From contig NZ_JACHIR010000001.1 in NCBI RefSeq assembly GCF_014203355.1, forward strand, positions 7,814,038-7,878,037: DNA of 64,000 nucleotides. Reading direction: 5' to 3'. Numbering within the stretch: position 1 is the first letter of the stretch; every line of letters begins with the position of its first letter. A program made the position numbers and the translations under genes. Below are positions 54,298 to 61,864 of the stretch, in pieces. The stretch comes from Kutzneria kofuensis. GTDB taxonomy: Bacteria; Actinomycetota; Actinomycetes; Mycobacteriales; Pseudonocardiaceae. The notes beneath the pieces were generated by a model, which was not told where the DNA came from, did not search any database, and saw nothing but the letters and a program-made list of their open reading frames with translations.

Positions 54298-55901
54298 GCG
54301 CTGGTTCCCTTCACGAGAGTGCGGTCCAAGGCGCCGACGCCGGCAGCGGTGCGCAGCGCGGCGGCGAAGTCGTTGCCGTCGCTACCCCGGGCGGCGAGAT
54401 GGCCGTCCGGTCGTACGACCCACCAGGTGCCGCCGACCGTGCCATATCGGGCGAGCAACTCGGTGTCCTCGGAGCGGACGACCCGGGCACCGTTCGGCAC
54501 GCCCTCGGCCGGCGCTCCCTCGGGCAGCACGACCACCATGTCGCACTCGGTGGAACGAGCCTGGTCGAGGAGTTCGGCGGCGCGGGTGCCGGTGGTGGCG
54601 AAGCACAGCACGACGAAGCGGTGCCCGAACAAACGCCGCAGCCGGGAAGGCTCGCCGTCGATCCGCATGTCCGGCGCGAACGAACCCAGCAGCGGGTCGT
54701 CGCCGGCGGGTTGCACGATGGGCGATTCGGTGTAGACGTACGGCTCGGCCATCCGGCCGCTGTTGACGTGCTTGCGGGCCAGGCCGAGGGAGCGCGACAG
54801 CCCCAGCAACGCCGCCCGGGTCCAGCGGCGGATCCGGTTGGGCGGCACCATGAACCGGATGGTCGCCTCGGTGACGCGCAGGTTCTCCCGCGCCGCGGCG
54901 TACCGCTCGATGTGATACGTCTCCAGCAGCTCCTCGCCGGCTTGTCCATTGTGGATGGCGGCGAGCTTCCACGCGAGGTTGTCGGCGTCCTGGATGCCGC
55001 TGTTCATGCCCCGGGAACCGTACGGCGGCAGGGAATGCGCGGCGTCGCCGGCGAACAACACCCGGCCGACCCGCAGCCGGGCCACGACCCGCTGGTGGAA
55101 CCGGTAGGTGCTGACCCAGTCGATCTCGTACGGGATGTCGCCGATGACGGCCCGCACCCGCTGGTCGAACCGGCCGTCCAGTTGCTCCGCCTCGATGTCG
55201 GCGTCCGGCGGCAGCTGCCAGTCGATGCGCCAGATGTCGTTGGGCTGCGGGTGCATCACCAGCTGCCGGCCCGGGTTGAACGACGGGTCGTAGTGGAAGT
55301 GCCGTTCCTTGGCCAGCGGCAGCTTCGCCTTGATGTCCGTGATCAGGAACCGGTCCTTGTGCGTGTAGCCGGTCCACTCGACGTCCATCAGCTCGCGCAT
55401 CTTGCTGCGGACGCCGTCGGCGGCGACGAGGTGGGCGAACCGCAGGTCCTGCTCACCCTCGGCGGTGTTCACCCGGACCGTCACGCTGTCGGCGTCCTGG
55501 GTCACGGCCATCACCTCGTGGCCCCAGCGCAGGTCGCAGAGCGGGTTGGCCTCGGCCGCCTCGACCAGCACCTGCTCGATGCGGAACTGGGAGATGTTCA
55601 CGAACGGGCCGAAGCCCAGCCCGCGCGGGTACTCGGCGGAGCGGATCACCCGGTTGCGGACGTAGGTCCGCGCCACGGTCCACGTCACGCCCTCGTCCCG
55701 GATCGGCTCGGCGCAGCCGAACTTGTCCAGCACCTCCAGCACGTCGCCCTGGATCAGGCACGCCTTGGAGCCCTGCTTGAGCAGCTCGGGCTTGGCCTCC
55801 AGCAGCACGGTCGGCACGCCGAGCCCGGCCAGCCGCAGCGCCGCGACCAGGCCGACCGGCCCGGCGCCGACGATGCCCACGGGAGCGTCGAATGCGGTCA
55901 T
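54294..55901 (-). CDS. FAD-dependent aromatic hydroxylase
   Basis: The 535-residue class A flavoprotein monooxygenase has the dinucleotide motif VGIVGAGPVGLVAAL (about 8-22) and the LVAADGVRSKMRELM substrate/DG motif. A GDAAHSLPPYGSRGMNSG FAD motif (about 282) and a C-terminal thioredoxin-like domain (VLCFATTG to WWVVRPDGHLAARG) follow, as in MhpA, phenol hydroxylase and PgaE-type enzymes. It hydroxylates an aromatic ring with NAD(P)H and O2. Ring hydroxylation of kynurenine or anthranilate is the likely step. The ATG overlaps the stop of the upstream dioxygenase-like gene. Confidence 0.92.
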   Translation of the reverse strand: MTAFDAPVGIVGAGPVGLVAALRLAGLGVPTVLLEAKPELLKQGSKACLIQGDVLEVLDKFGCAEPIRDEGVTWTVARTYVRNRVIRSAEYPRGLGFGPFVNISQFRIEQVLVEAAEANPLCDLRWGHEVMAVTQDADSVTVRVNTAEGEQDLRFAHLVAADGVRSKMRELMDVEWTGYTHKDRFLITDIKAKLPLAKERHFHYDPSFNPGRQLVMHPQPNDIWRIDWQLPPDADIEAEQLDGRFDQRVRAVIGDIPYEIDWVSTYRFHQRVVARLRVGRVLFAGDAAHSLPPYGSRGMNSGIQDADNLAWKLAAIHNGQAGEELLETYHIERYAAARENLRVTEATIRFMVPPNRIRRWTRAALLGLSRSLGLARKHVNSGRMAEPYVYTESPIVQPAGDDPLLGSFAPDMRIDGEPSRLRRLFGHRFVVLCFATTGTRAAELLDQARSTECDMVVVLPEGAPAEGVPNGARVVRSEDTELLARYGTVGGTWWVVRPDGHLAARGSDGNDFAAALRTAAGVGALDRTLVKGTSA

Positions 55902-57151
55902 CGGGTCCTCGCAGTCTCGTCGGTCTCCTCGCCGGCGACGTCCACGGCGTGGAAGACGGGGATGGTGCGCACCGCCTTGAGATAGGGCGTGCCCTCGGTG
56001 TAGCCGGTGCCGGTGGCCTCGCCGAGCATCCGCACGGCCAGCCGGTAGTGGGTGTTGCGCCAGCGCAGCAGGGCGCGGGCGAAGCCCTTCATGCCCTCGG
56101 CGATGCGCTCGCGGTCGTGTTCGCTGACGGCGCCGGACTCGCGCAGCTCGCGGTAGGCGTCGTCGAGGGTGTGCTGGCCGGCCAGCACGCGGTCGCGCAC
56201 GTCGGGGGCTGAGTGGAAGGCGGGGGAGTCCACGCGCTCGGCATCGGGTTGCCGGCAGAGCGACTCGACGAGCTTGTAGTTGCGGGACTGGATCGCGCTC
56301 GCGCCCTCGGTGAACTGGCGGAAGGTGCGGAACGACTCGATCTGCATGGTCGCGAGCATCGAGAACAGCGGCGCGGACTCCCGCAGCGCGTTCTCCGCGG
56401 TGGCCAGGAAATGCACCGCGCGGTCGGCCTCGCCCTGAGCGAGTGCGGCGGTGACTCCGCGCAGCAGCACCGCCAGCAGGGCGAAGACCGTCTCGAACGT
56501 CTGCAGCACGCGCAGGAACATGTACTCGTCGTGCGCGGTGTAGACCGGCAGCACGCTCAGCTCCAGGGCGCGTTCCTCGCTGAACGACATGTCGGCCCGC
56601 ACCACCGAGCACACCTGCCGCGCCAGCTCCAACGGCTCGGTGGCGGTGAGGCCGCCGTCGAGCGACATGCGGGCCAGCACGGGCCGGATCACCCGTAGGC
56701 CGTGCTTGCAGCGCTTGACGACCAGGTCCGGGTCGGGCCGCATGGCCGGCAGCAGGGCCGTCGCGCCCTCCACGGCGGCGATCTCGAACCCCAGCGCGTC
56801 GGCGACGAGCTGCGCGATCAGCCGGTCGCAGCGGGACCGCGCGAACGGCGCCTGCTCCACCGGATCGTCCACAGTGGGCAGTTGCAGCAGCGACAACGCC
56901 AGGTAGGTCGGGTAGTCGTACCGGCCGTCCGGCTTGTCCAGCGCGGTGTCCAGGAACGACGCGAGGGTCTGGACGTGCTCCCACGGGCCGCGCATGGACG
57001 GCAGCCGGTCGCGGACGTCGGCCAGCACGGACAGCAGCTCGGGGTGGACGAAGTGCTTGCCGACCCGCTGGTAGTGGCGGACGACGGCGGCGTAGGGGAA
57101 CTTCTTGGGATCGGATTCGTGGAGCCAGGTGCGTAACTCAGCCGTGGACAT
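55898..57151 (-). CDS. Heme dioxygenase-like protein of the tryptophan 2,3-dioxygenase superfamily
   Basis: This 417-residue all-helical protein resembles tryptophan/indoleamine dioxygenases only in key segments. One is FRQFTEGASAIQSRNYKLVE (about 278-297), matching the substrate Arg and the QSxxYR region. The other is RNTHYRLAVRMLG then GTGYTEGTPYLK (about 363-391), matching the heme-ligand His, Arg and Gly/Thr-rich carboxylate loop. It is longer and more divergent than the true TDO three kb upstream. Relatives such as PrnB, MarE and other TDO-like proteins catalyse unusual oxidations of tryptophan derivatives, so it probably performs a second oxidation. The stop overlaps the next start (ATGA). 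Confidence 0.75.
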   Translation of the reverse strand: MSTAELRTWLHESDPKKFPYAAVVRHYQRVGKHFVHPELLSVLADVRDRLPSMRGPWEHVQTLASFLDTALDKPDGRYDYPTYLALSLLQLPTVDDPVEQAPFARSRCDRLIAQLVADALGFEIAAVEGATALLPAMRPDPDLVVKRCKHGLRVIRPVLARMSLDGGLTATEPLELARQVCSVVRADMSFSEERALELSVLPVYTAHDEYMFLRVLQTFETVFALLAVLLRGVTAALAQGEADRAVHFLATAENALRESAPLFSMLATMQIESFRTFRQFTEGASAIQSRNYKLVESLCRQPDAERVDSPAFHSAPDVRDRVLAGQHTLDDAYRELRESGAVSEHDRERIAEGMKGFARALLRWRNTHYRLAVRMLGEATGTGYTEGTPYLKAVRTIPVFHAVDVAGEETDETARTR

Positions 57152-57156
57152 GGGAT

Positions 57157-58245
57157 CTACCGCTCGATTCGGGAAAGTGCCGCGCAGAGCGCGTCGATGT
57201 CTTCGGTGGTGCTGTAGTGGTGGAACGACAGCCGCACGACGTCGCCGCGGGGGCTGACCGCGATGCCGTGCGCCGCCAACCGCTTGGCCAGGCCGATGGG
57301 ATCGGGGTCGACCAGTCCGATGTGCGCGCCGCGGCGTTCGCGCGGCAGCGCGTGGACCTGCCTGCCCTGCGCGGTCAGAAGGTCGATGGCGAGGTCGGTG
57401 AGGCCGAGGATGTGGTCGCGGACGGCGGCGAGGTCGGTCCGGGCGATCAGCCGCAGTCCCGCGTTGGCCGTGTAGGCGGCGGGCACCGACGGCGTGCCGG
57501 TCTCGAACCTTGTTGCCGTGGCGGCGAAGTCGAGGGTGCGTGGGTCGAAGGCGAACGGGTCGACCCGGCCGAACCAGCCGGTCAGTCGCGGGTCACGGTC
57601 GGTCCGAGCGGGCGAACGCACGTAGAGGAAGGCCAGGCCGGGCAGGCCCAGCAGGTACTTCATGGTACCGGCGACGAGGTAGTCACAGCCGAGCCGGTCG
57701 ACGTCGACCGGCTCGGTGCCGATGGCCTGGTAGGCGTCGACGAACACCTCGGCGCCGGCGTCGTGCGCGCGCCGGGCGATGTCGGCGACGGGCAGCCGCT
57801 CGCCGTACTGGTACCCGGTCATCGGCACCGACACGAGCCGCGTGGCCTGGTCGATCTCGCCGCCGTACACGACCTCCGCGCCGCGAGGGCGTTGCGCCAG
57901 CCAGACGTGCGCGACGGACGGGAACTCCAGGTCGGTGGTGACGATCTTCGGCCGCCGACCGAAGTCCATCGTGGATGCGACCTGATAGGCGCCGACGGAT
58001 GCGTTGGGCACCACCGCGATCTGTTCGACCCGAGCGCCGACGAGTGCCGCGAAGCCTTGCCGGGCCTGGTGCAGCTGGTCCTCGAAGCGGTCCCACGGCG
58101 CGCCGCCGTCGGCCATGTCGTCGAGCATCAGCCGCAGTGCGTCGTCGAGATCGAGCGACCGCGCGCCGAGACTGCAACTCGCCAGGTGAACCCTGTTGCC
58201 CAGCATGGGAAAGCGGGCACGGAAGGCGGCGGGGGAGAGGTTCAC
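57157..58245 (-). CDS. Class V PLP enzyme, kynureninase/cysteine desulfurase-like
   Basis: The 362-residue fold-type I PLP enzyme has NASVGAYQV (phosphate loop), the Asp of FVDAYQAIGTEPVD (about 193) and the Schiff-base Lys in VAGTMKYLLGLPG (about 216). It resembles kynureninase and isopenicillin-N-epimerase-like proteins. Between a dioxygenase and a formamidase-like enzyme, kynureninase (giving anthranilate and alanine) is the best guess, though another C-C or C-S cleavage is possible. The GTG start (58245) overlaps the TDO stop by four bases (GTGA). Confidence 0.88.
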   Translation of the reverse strand: MNLSPAAFRARFPMLGNRVHLASCSLGARSLDLDDALRLMLDDMADGGAPWDRFEDQLHQARQGFAALVGARVEQIAVVPNASVGAYQVASTMDFGRRPKIVTTDLEFPSVAHVWLAQRPRGAEVVYGGEIDQATRLVSVPMTGYQYGERLPVADIARRAHDAGAEVFVDAYQAIGTEPVDVDRLGCDYLVAGTMKYLLGLPGLAFLYVRSPARTDRDPRLTGWFGRVDPFAFDPRTLDFAATATRFETGTPSVPAAYTANAGLRLIARTDLAAVRDHILGLTDLAIDLLTAQGRQVHALPRERRGAHIGLVDPDPIGLAKRLAAHGIAVSPRGDVVRLSFHHYSTTEDIDALCAALSRIER

Positions 58246-58979
58246 GACGACGTCCCCAGGTGGTACTGGCCCATCGGGCCGGTCTCGGTCAGCTCGGTGC
58301 GCAGCCGCCACAGCTCGGGGAAGAAGCGGTCCTCGATGAGCCGGGCCAGCGTGTCGGTGTGCGTGCCCTGGGTGCCGATGACCTCGTTGCCGATGACCCG
58401 GGTGAGCATCTTGTAGTGGCGCACCCGCCACAGCGACACCCGCTCGTCGAACTCGATCAACGCCTCGGCCAGCCGGTGCTCGGGGCCGTGCACGCGGCTG
58501 CGGTACTGCTCGGCGAGGTCGACACCCTCGGTCTCGACGTACTCCCGGAACACGCGGCCGAGCACAGCGCCCTGGCGGTGGATGGAGCGCCAGCCGGGGG
58601 AGTCCGCGCCCGAGCCGTGCCCGAGCACGGTCCGCATGGTCTGGAAGTCCCACGGCGACAGGTGGTGCATCATCTCCAGCTGCTCGGTCACCAGCACCAT
58701 GCCCAGCGACGCCCGGTTGAGCAGCGCGATCGCGGCGTCGAAGTCGCGGGCACGGACCCGGTCGGTCGCCTCGACGAGCTCGGAGTGCGCGAGCTTGAGC
58801 CACAGCTCGGTGGACTGGTGCACGATCTGGAACAGCAGCTCGTCGCGGTGCACGACCTCCTCGGGCCTGCGCTGCAACGACAGCAGCGTCCCGGTGTGCA
58901 TGTAGCGCTCGTAGTCGTTGCCGCCCTCGCCGTCGAGGATCTGCTCCGAGTAGTCGCGCAGGACCTGGTCGTTCTTCAC
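58242..58979 (-). CDS. Tryptophan 2,3-dioxygenase
   Basis: The 245-residue protein has the hallmark TDO segments: YMHTGTLLSLQRRPEE, HRDELLFQIVHQSTELW (substrate pocket and distal His) and WRVRHYKMLTRVIGNEVIGT with the proximal heme His (about 205). It opens the indole ring of tryptophan to N-formylkynurenine with O2. It is short for the family (about 280 usual), and the usual GTGGSSG loop is replaced by GTQGTHT, a form I associate with biosynthetic TDOs. GTG 58979 overlaps the ATP-grasp stop by four bases (GTGA). Confidence 0.93.
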   Translation of the reverse strand: MKNDQVLRDYSEQILDGEGGNDYERYMHTGTLLSLQRRPEEVVHRDELLFQIVHQSTELWLKLAHSELVEATDRVRARDFDAAIALLNRASLGMVLVTEQLEMMHHLSPWDFQTMRTVLGHGSGADSPGWRSIHRQGAVLGRVFREYVETEGVDLAEQYRSRVHGPEHRLAEALIEFDERVSLWRVRHYKMLTRVIGNEVIGTQGTHTDTLARLIEDRFFPELWRLRTELTETGPMGQYHLGTSS

Positions 58980-60211
58980 CGCGCACCCACCCGCTCGACC
59001 GGCTCCGCGCTGACCCGGAAGCCCCTGGCCGTCTCCTCCAACGCCTTCTCCACCTCGGCACTGGTCGCACCGCGGAAGCGGAACCGGCCGCCGACGTGCT
59101 CGTAGTAGGCGTCCGCCTCGGGCAGCACCTCGCCGACACCGAGCAGCGCCTCCGCGTACGGTCCCGGCGTCGCGCCGACCATCGACGTCACCTCGGTGAT
59201 CCGGCACGGGCGCGCGGCGGGCGCCGGGATCAGCAGCCAGCCGCCGACCTCGCCGCTGGCGACCGCCGGGGGTTGCTGCGGCTCACGGCCCAGTTGCAGG
59301 TCGAAGGCGGCCCGCATGAGGTCGTAGCCGTGCAGGTCGCGCCAGATGAACGGGATCTCCGAGCCGCCGGCGCGGGCGCCGACCTCCAGGAAGGTGCAGG
59401 TCTCGCCGTCGAAGAAGACTTCGAGGTGCAGCGGGGTCGGCTGGTCGGTGAGGGCGCGGAGGAAGTCGGTGGCGGCGGCGCGTACGGCGTCGATGACCGC
59501 CGGATCGTCCACCTCGACCGAGCCGAGGAAGCTGCCGGTGCGGAAGCCCAGGCAGGTGTTGACGTACCGGGAGACCTTCAGGCACGCCATCTCGGCGCCG
59601 GTGAACACGCCGTCGACGTGGTGGATCGGGTGCGGGTTGAACGCCTGGACGAGCATCGGCTCGTCGGTGAGCGCGATCCCGGCCGGACCGTCGACCACCA
59701 CCACACCGGCGCTGGAGCTGCCGATACGCGGCTTGAGCACGACCGGCCAGCCGTGTTCGCCGGCGAAGTCGAGCACCGACTGCGGCCCGGTGACCTCGGC
59801 GAAGGCGGGGACGGGCAGCCCGGCGGCCTCGATCGCCCGGCCCATCAGGAACTTGTCGCGGAACCGGAGCAGGTCGGCCGGCCGGTGGCCGGGCACGTCC
59901 CACTCCTCGCGCAGCTGGGCCCCGACCAGCAGGTCGTCCTCCTTCAGCGCGACGATGCGGTGCGGCTCGCCGTGGCGGCGCACGAGCTCGGCCAGCGCGG
60001 CGCGGGCCTGGGGCAGGTCGTCGGTGGCGTCGACGAGAACGGTGTCGGTCGCGGCGGCGGGAACCGAGCCGAGGCCGACCTCCGTGCTGATGTAGGTGAC
60101 GCGATGCGTCGAATGGTCGAGATAGCGGTGGTAATCGGCGTAGTGCTCACGCCATCGGTTGATGACGACGACGTGCGGGCGCGCGTCATCGCCCCCCGTT
60201 GGTCTGTTCAT
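58976..60211 (-). CDS. ATP-grasp ligase, second in the cluster
   Basis: The 411-residue protein has the ATP-grasp fold: DKFLMGRAIEAAGLPVPAF (lead-in), VVLKPRIGSSSAGVVVV (about 163) and LEVFFDGETCTFLEVGARAGG (about 285; Mg-binding Glu/Arg in the LEVGARAGG part). It is not closely similar to the ligase at 50267. Carboxylate-amine ligation in the biosynthetic pathway is likely. The ATG has only a weak GGAA site. It is the second gene of the operon, 22 bp after the first. Confidence 0.9.
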   Translation of the reverse strand: MNRPTGGDDARPHVVVINRWREHYADYHRYLDHSTHRVTYISTEVGLGSVPAAATDTVLVDATDDLPQARAALAELVRRHGEPHRIVALKEDDLLVGAQLREEWDVPGHRPADLLRFRDKFLMGRAIEAAGLPVPAFAEVTGPQSVLDFAGEHGWPVVLKPRIGSSSAGVVVVDGPAGIALTDEPMLVQAFNPHPIHHVDGVFTGAEMACLKVSRYVNTCLGFRTGSFLGSVEVDDPAVIDAVRAAATDFLRALTDQPTPLHLEVFFDGETCTFLEVGARAGGSEIPFIWRDLHGYDLMRAAFDLQLGREPQQPPAVASGEVGGWLLIPAPAARPCRITEVTSMVGATPGPYAEALLGVGEVLPEADAYYEHVGGRFRFRGATSAEVEKALEETARGFRVSAEPVERVGAR

Positions 60212-60233
60212 TTCACGTTCCGTTCGGAAAAGT

Positions 60234-61541
60234 TCAGCTGGTGGTGAAAACACACGTGCCGCGGGTGCCGGAGTTCGAGTACGAAACCACCGACCCGTCG
60301 GCGGGCTTGAGTGCGCGTACGAATCCGCCGGCATATCCCGCGGAATCGACGAATATCCCCCAGTTCGCCACCCATTCCTCGATGGCGTTCGTCTCCGCGT
60401 TCAGCACCGGCTCGGTCCTCGGCCGAACCCGGCGCTGCACGACGTGGTCGCCGGTCCGGCGCTCGGCCAGGGCCCGCTCCCACTCCTCGTCGGTGACGGC
60501 GTGCCCGACCACGGTGCCGACGCCGCCGTAGCCGACGCCCGGCTTGAGCACGAGATTCCGGCGCTCGTCCCGGCAGTGCCGGAACAGCGCGTCCTGGCCG
60601 TCCTCGGCGCCGAGCAGCCGGGTCCACGGCACGACACGGTCGACAACCGCGTGCTCCTCGGCGGAGAAGGTCGCGCGGACGGCCGGGTCGTGCAGCATCG
60701 CGAGGCTGCCCTTGCTCGCGTACACGCCGCCCTCCAGCGGCGTGAAGAGCACCGTCTCGGGGGCTTCGATCAACAGGTCCAGCTTCTGCTGGGCGGTCGG
60801 GTCGTCGACGAGCTCGCCGGCGACGAAGTAGCGCAGCACGACGTCGAGTGGCGTGCCCCGCAGCGTGATCTTGCCGTTCTGTTCGTCGAGCTCGTGGATC
60901 TCGCCCAACAGCAGGTCGATGCCCTGGTCGCGCAGCGCTTCCCGGAGCGCGAGGAACACATGCTCGTGGGCGGCGAGGCCGTCGGTGCTCTCGATCAGCG
61001 CCACCACCGGCTCGTCGACCAGGGCCGCCTGCCGCAGCGCGGCGGCGACACGGGGGATCGTGTCGACGTGGCCGAGCTCGTGCCGCTGGGCGAAGTCGGC
61101 GAACTCGGGTCGGGCCAGGAACGCGCGGTTGAGCTGCGCGGTGTCCAGGCCGCCGAGCTCGCTGCCGACGTTGAGTTCCAGCAGCTTGAACGACGTGCCG
61201 TCGTGGTAGGCGTCGGCCCGGGCGTACAGCGGCGGCGCGCCGGTGGCGCCGCGGCACATCAGCGCGGCCAGCCGGTCGTCCATGCCGAGCGCGGCGCAGT
61301 AGCGGCGGAGGTCGCCGTCGAACAGGCGGCCGGGCAGGGAGACGAGGATGTCGAAGACGGCGGCGAGGTCGGCGGCGAATGCGGTGATCTCCGCTTCCGG
61401 CACGAACAGCGGCCGGTCGAGCTGGAGATTTCCGTACGAGGCCGCATAGGTCTCGGGAAGTCGGAGTTCACGCGCGGCGTGACGGAGCGGTCTCGAATTG
61501 GCGGATTCGGCAAGGTACTGCTTGGTGACGACGTTCGGCAC
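60234..61541 (-). CDS. ATP-grasp-like synthetase, glutathionylspermidine-synthase type
   Basis: The roughly 435-residue protein has LLELNVGSELGG (about 122; acidic metal-site-like motif) and LVLKPGVGYGGVGTVVG (about 338; Gly-rich ATP-grasp-like loop after a Lys). The order is reversed relative to normal ATP-grasp proteins, as in circularly permuted glutathionylspermidine-synthase-like enzymes. It would make an amide bond. It is the promoter-proximal gene of the twelve. GTG 61541 is chosen for a GGGGG site eight bases away; TTG 61550 is an alternative. The family call is moderate because no exact homologue is recognised. Confidence 0.7.
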   Translation of the reverse strand: MPNVVTKQYLAESANSRPLRHAARELRLPETYAASYGNLQLDRPLFVPEAEITAFAADLAAVFDILVSLPGRLFDGDLRRYCAALGMDDRLAALMCRGATGAPPLYARADAYHDGTSFKLLELNVGSELGGLDTAQLNRAFLARPEFADFAQRHELGHVDTIPRVAAALRQAALVDEPVVALIESTDGLAAHEHVFLALREALRDQGIDLLLGEIHELDEQNGKITLRGTPLDVVLRYFVAGELVDDPTAQQKLDLLIEAPETVLFTPLEGGVYASKGSLAMLHDPAVRATFSAEEHAVVDRVVPWTRLLGAEDGQDALFRHCRDERRNLVLKPGVGYGGVGTVVGHAVTDEEWERALAERRTGDHVVQRRVRPRTEPVLNAETNAIEEWVANWGIFVDSAGYAGGFVRALKPADGSVVSYSNSGTRGTCVFTTS

Positions 61542-61655
61542 TGCGGACAACCCCCACTGCGGGAATTCGCGCGATTGTTTTCGCCGTCGGCGAACACGTT
61601 CCGCGCGCCGGGAATGGTGAATGCGGTGTGGTGCATTTCGTGGACGATGTGAAGT

Positions 61656-61727
61656 CTACGTTGACGCGGATTGGCCGTTGTCGGCGAACTTGACGAAGTC
61701 CGCACTGCCTTCTTCGAACCGCGTCAC
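61656..61727 (-). CDS. Possible 23-residue peptide upstream of the biosynthetic cluster
   Basis: GTG 61727 opens a 23-codon frame (MTRFEEGSAD then FVKFADNGQSAST) that stops at TAG 61656-61658, 114 bp before the first ligase gene. GGTGGA lies about seven bases upstream as a weak ribosome site. The peptide is acidic at its start and ends in polar residues. Its GTTCGCCGAC block recurs 93 bp downstream. It could be a leader peptide, a ribosomal substrate of the ATP-grasp enzymes, or chance. There is no homology evidence. Confidence 0.2.
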   Translation of the reverse strand: MTRFEEGSADFVKFADNGQSAST

Positions 61728-61828
61728 GGGCTGTCCACCCGCACGTCCTGGGGGTCATCGAACGGGCCGGTCGGGGCCGGGATGCAGGCATGGGCGGAGC
61801 GAGGGTCCTCGACGCCACTACCTGATGG

Positions 61829-61857
61829 TGGGCGCGCGCCCGGATCGAACGCGCGCC
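61829..61857 (-). terminator. Hairpin after the GH30 gene
   Basis: GGGCGCGCG (61829-61837) pairs with CGCGCGCCC (61849-61857) across an 11-nt loop, eight bases beyond the GH30 stop codon. The gap from here to the first ligase gene (about 290 bp) otherwise holds the cluster promoter region and a TTCGCCG-T-CGGCGAA palindrome at 61580-61594. Confidence 0.7.
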
Positions 61858-61864
61858 CGGACGG

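Noticed and set aside
49087-61541. Primary tryptophan catabolism (housekeeping kynurenine pathway)
   Set aside because: Presence of three ligases, an exporter, a second TDO-like protein and an aromatic hydroxylase with a thioredoxin-like tail does not fit a catabolic operon.
61259-61705. 148-codon minus-strand frame (contains FADGENN) overlapping the first ligase gene
   Set aside because: It overlaps the ligase gene by more than 280 bp out of frame, has no ribosome site and turns Arg/Ser/Pro-rich inside the gene. Only the upstream repeated block was kept as an observation.
49087-61727. Microviridin-type graspetide cluster
   Set aside because: The ligases do not show the motif order of MdnB/MdnC that I know, and no precursor with repeated Thr/Glu/Lys core motifs is visible.
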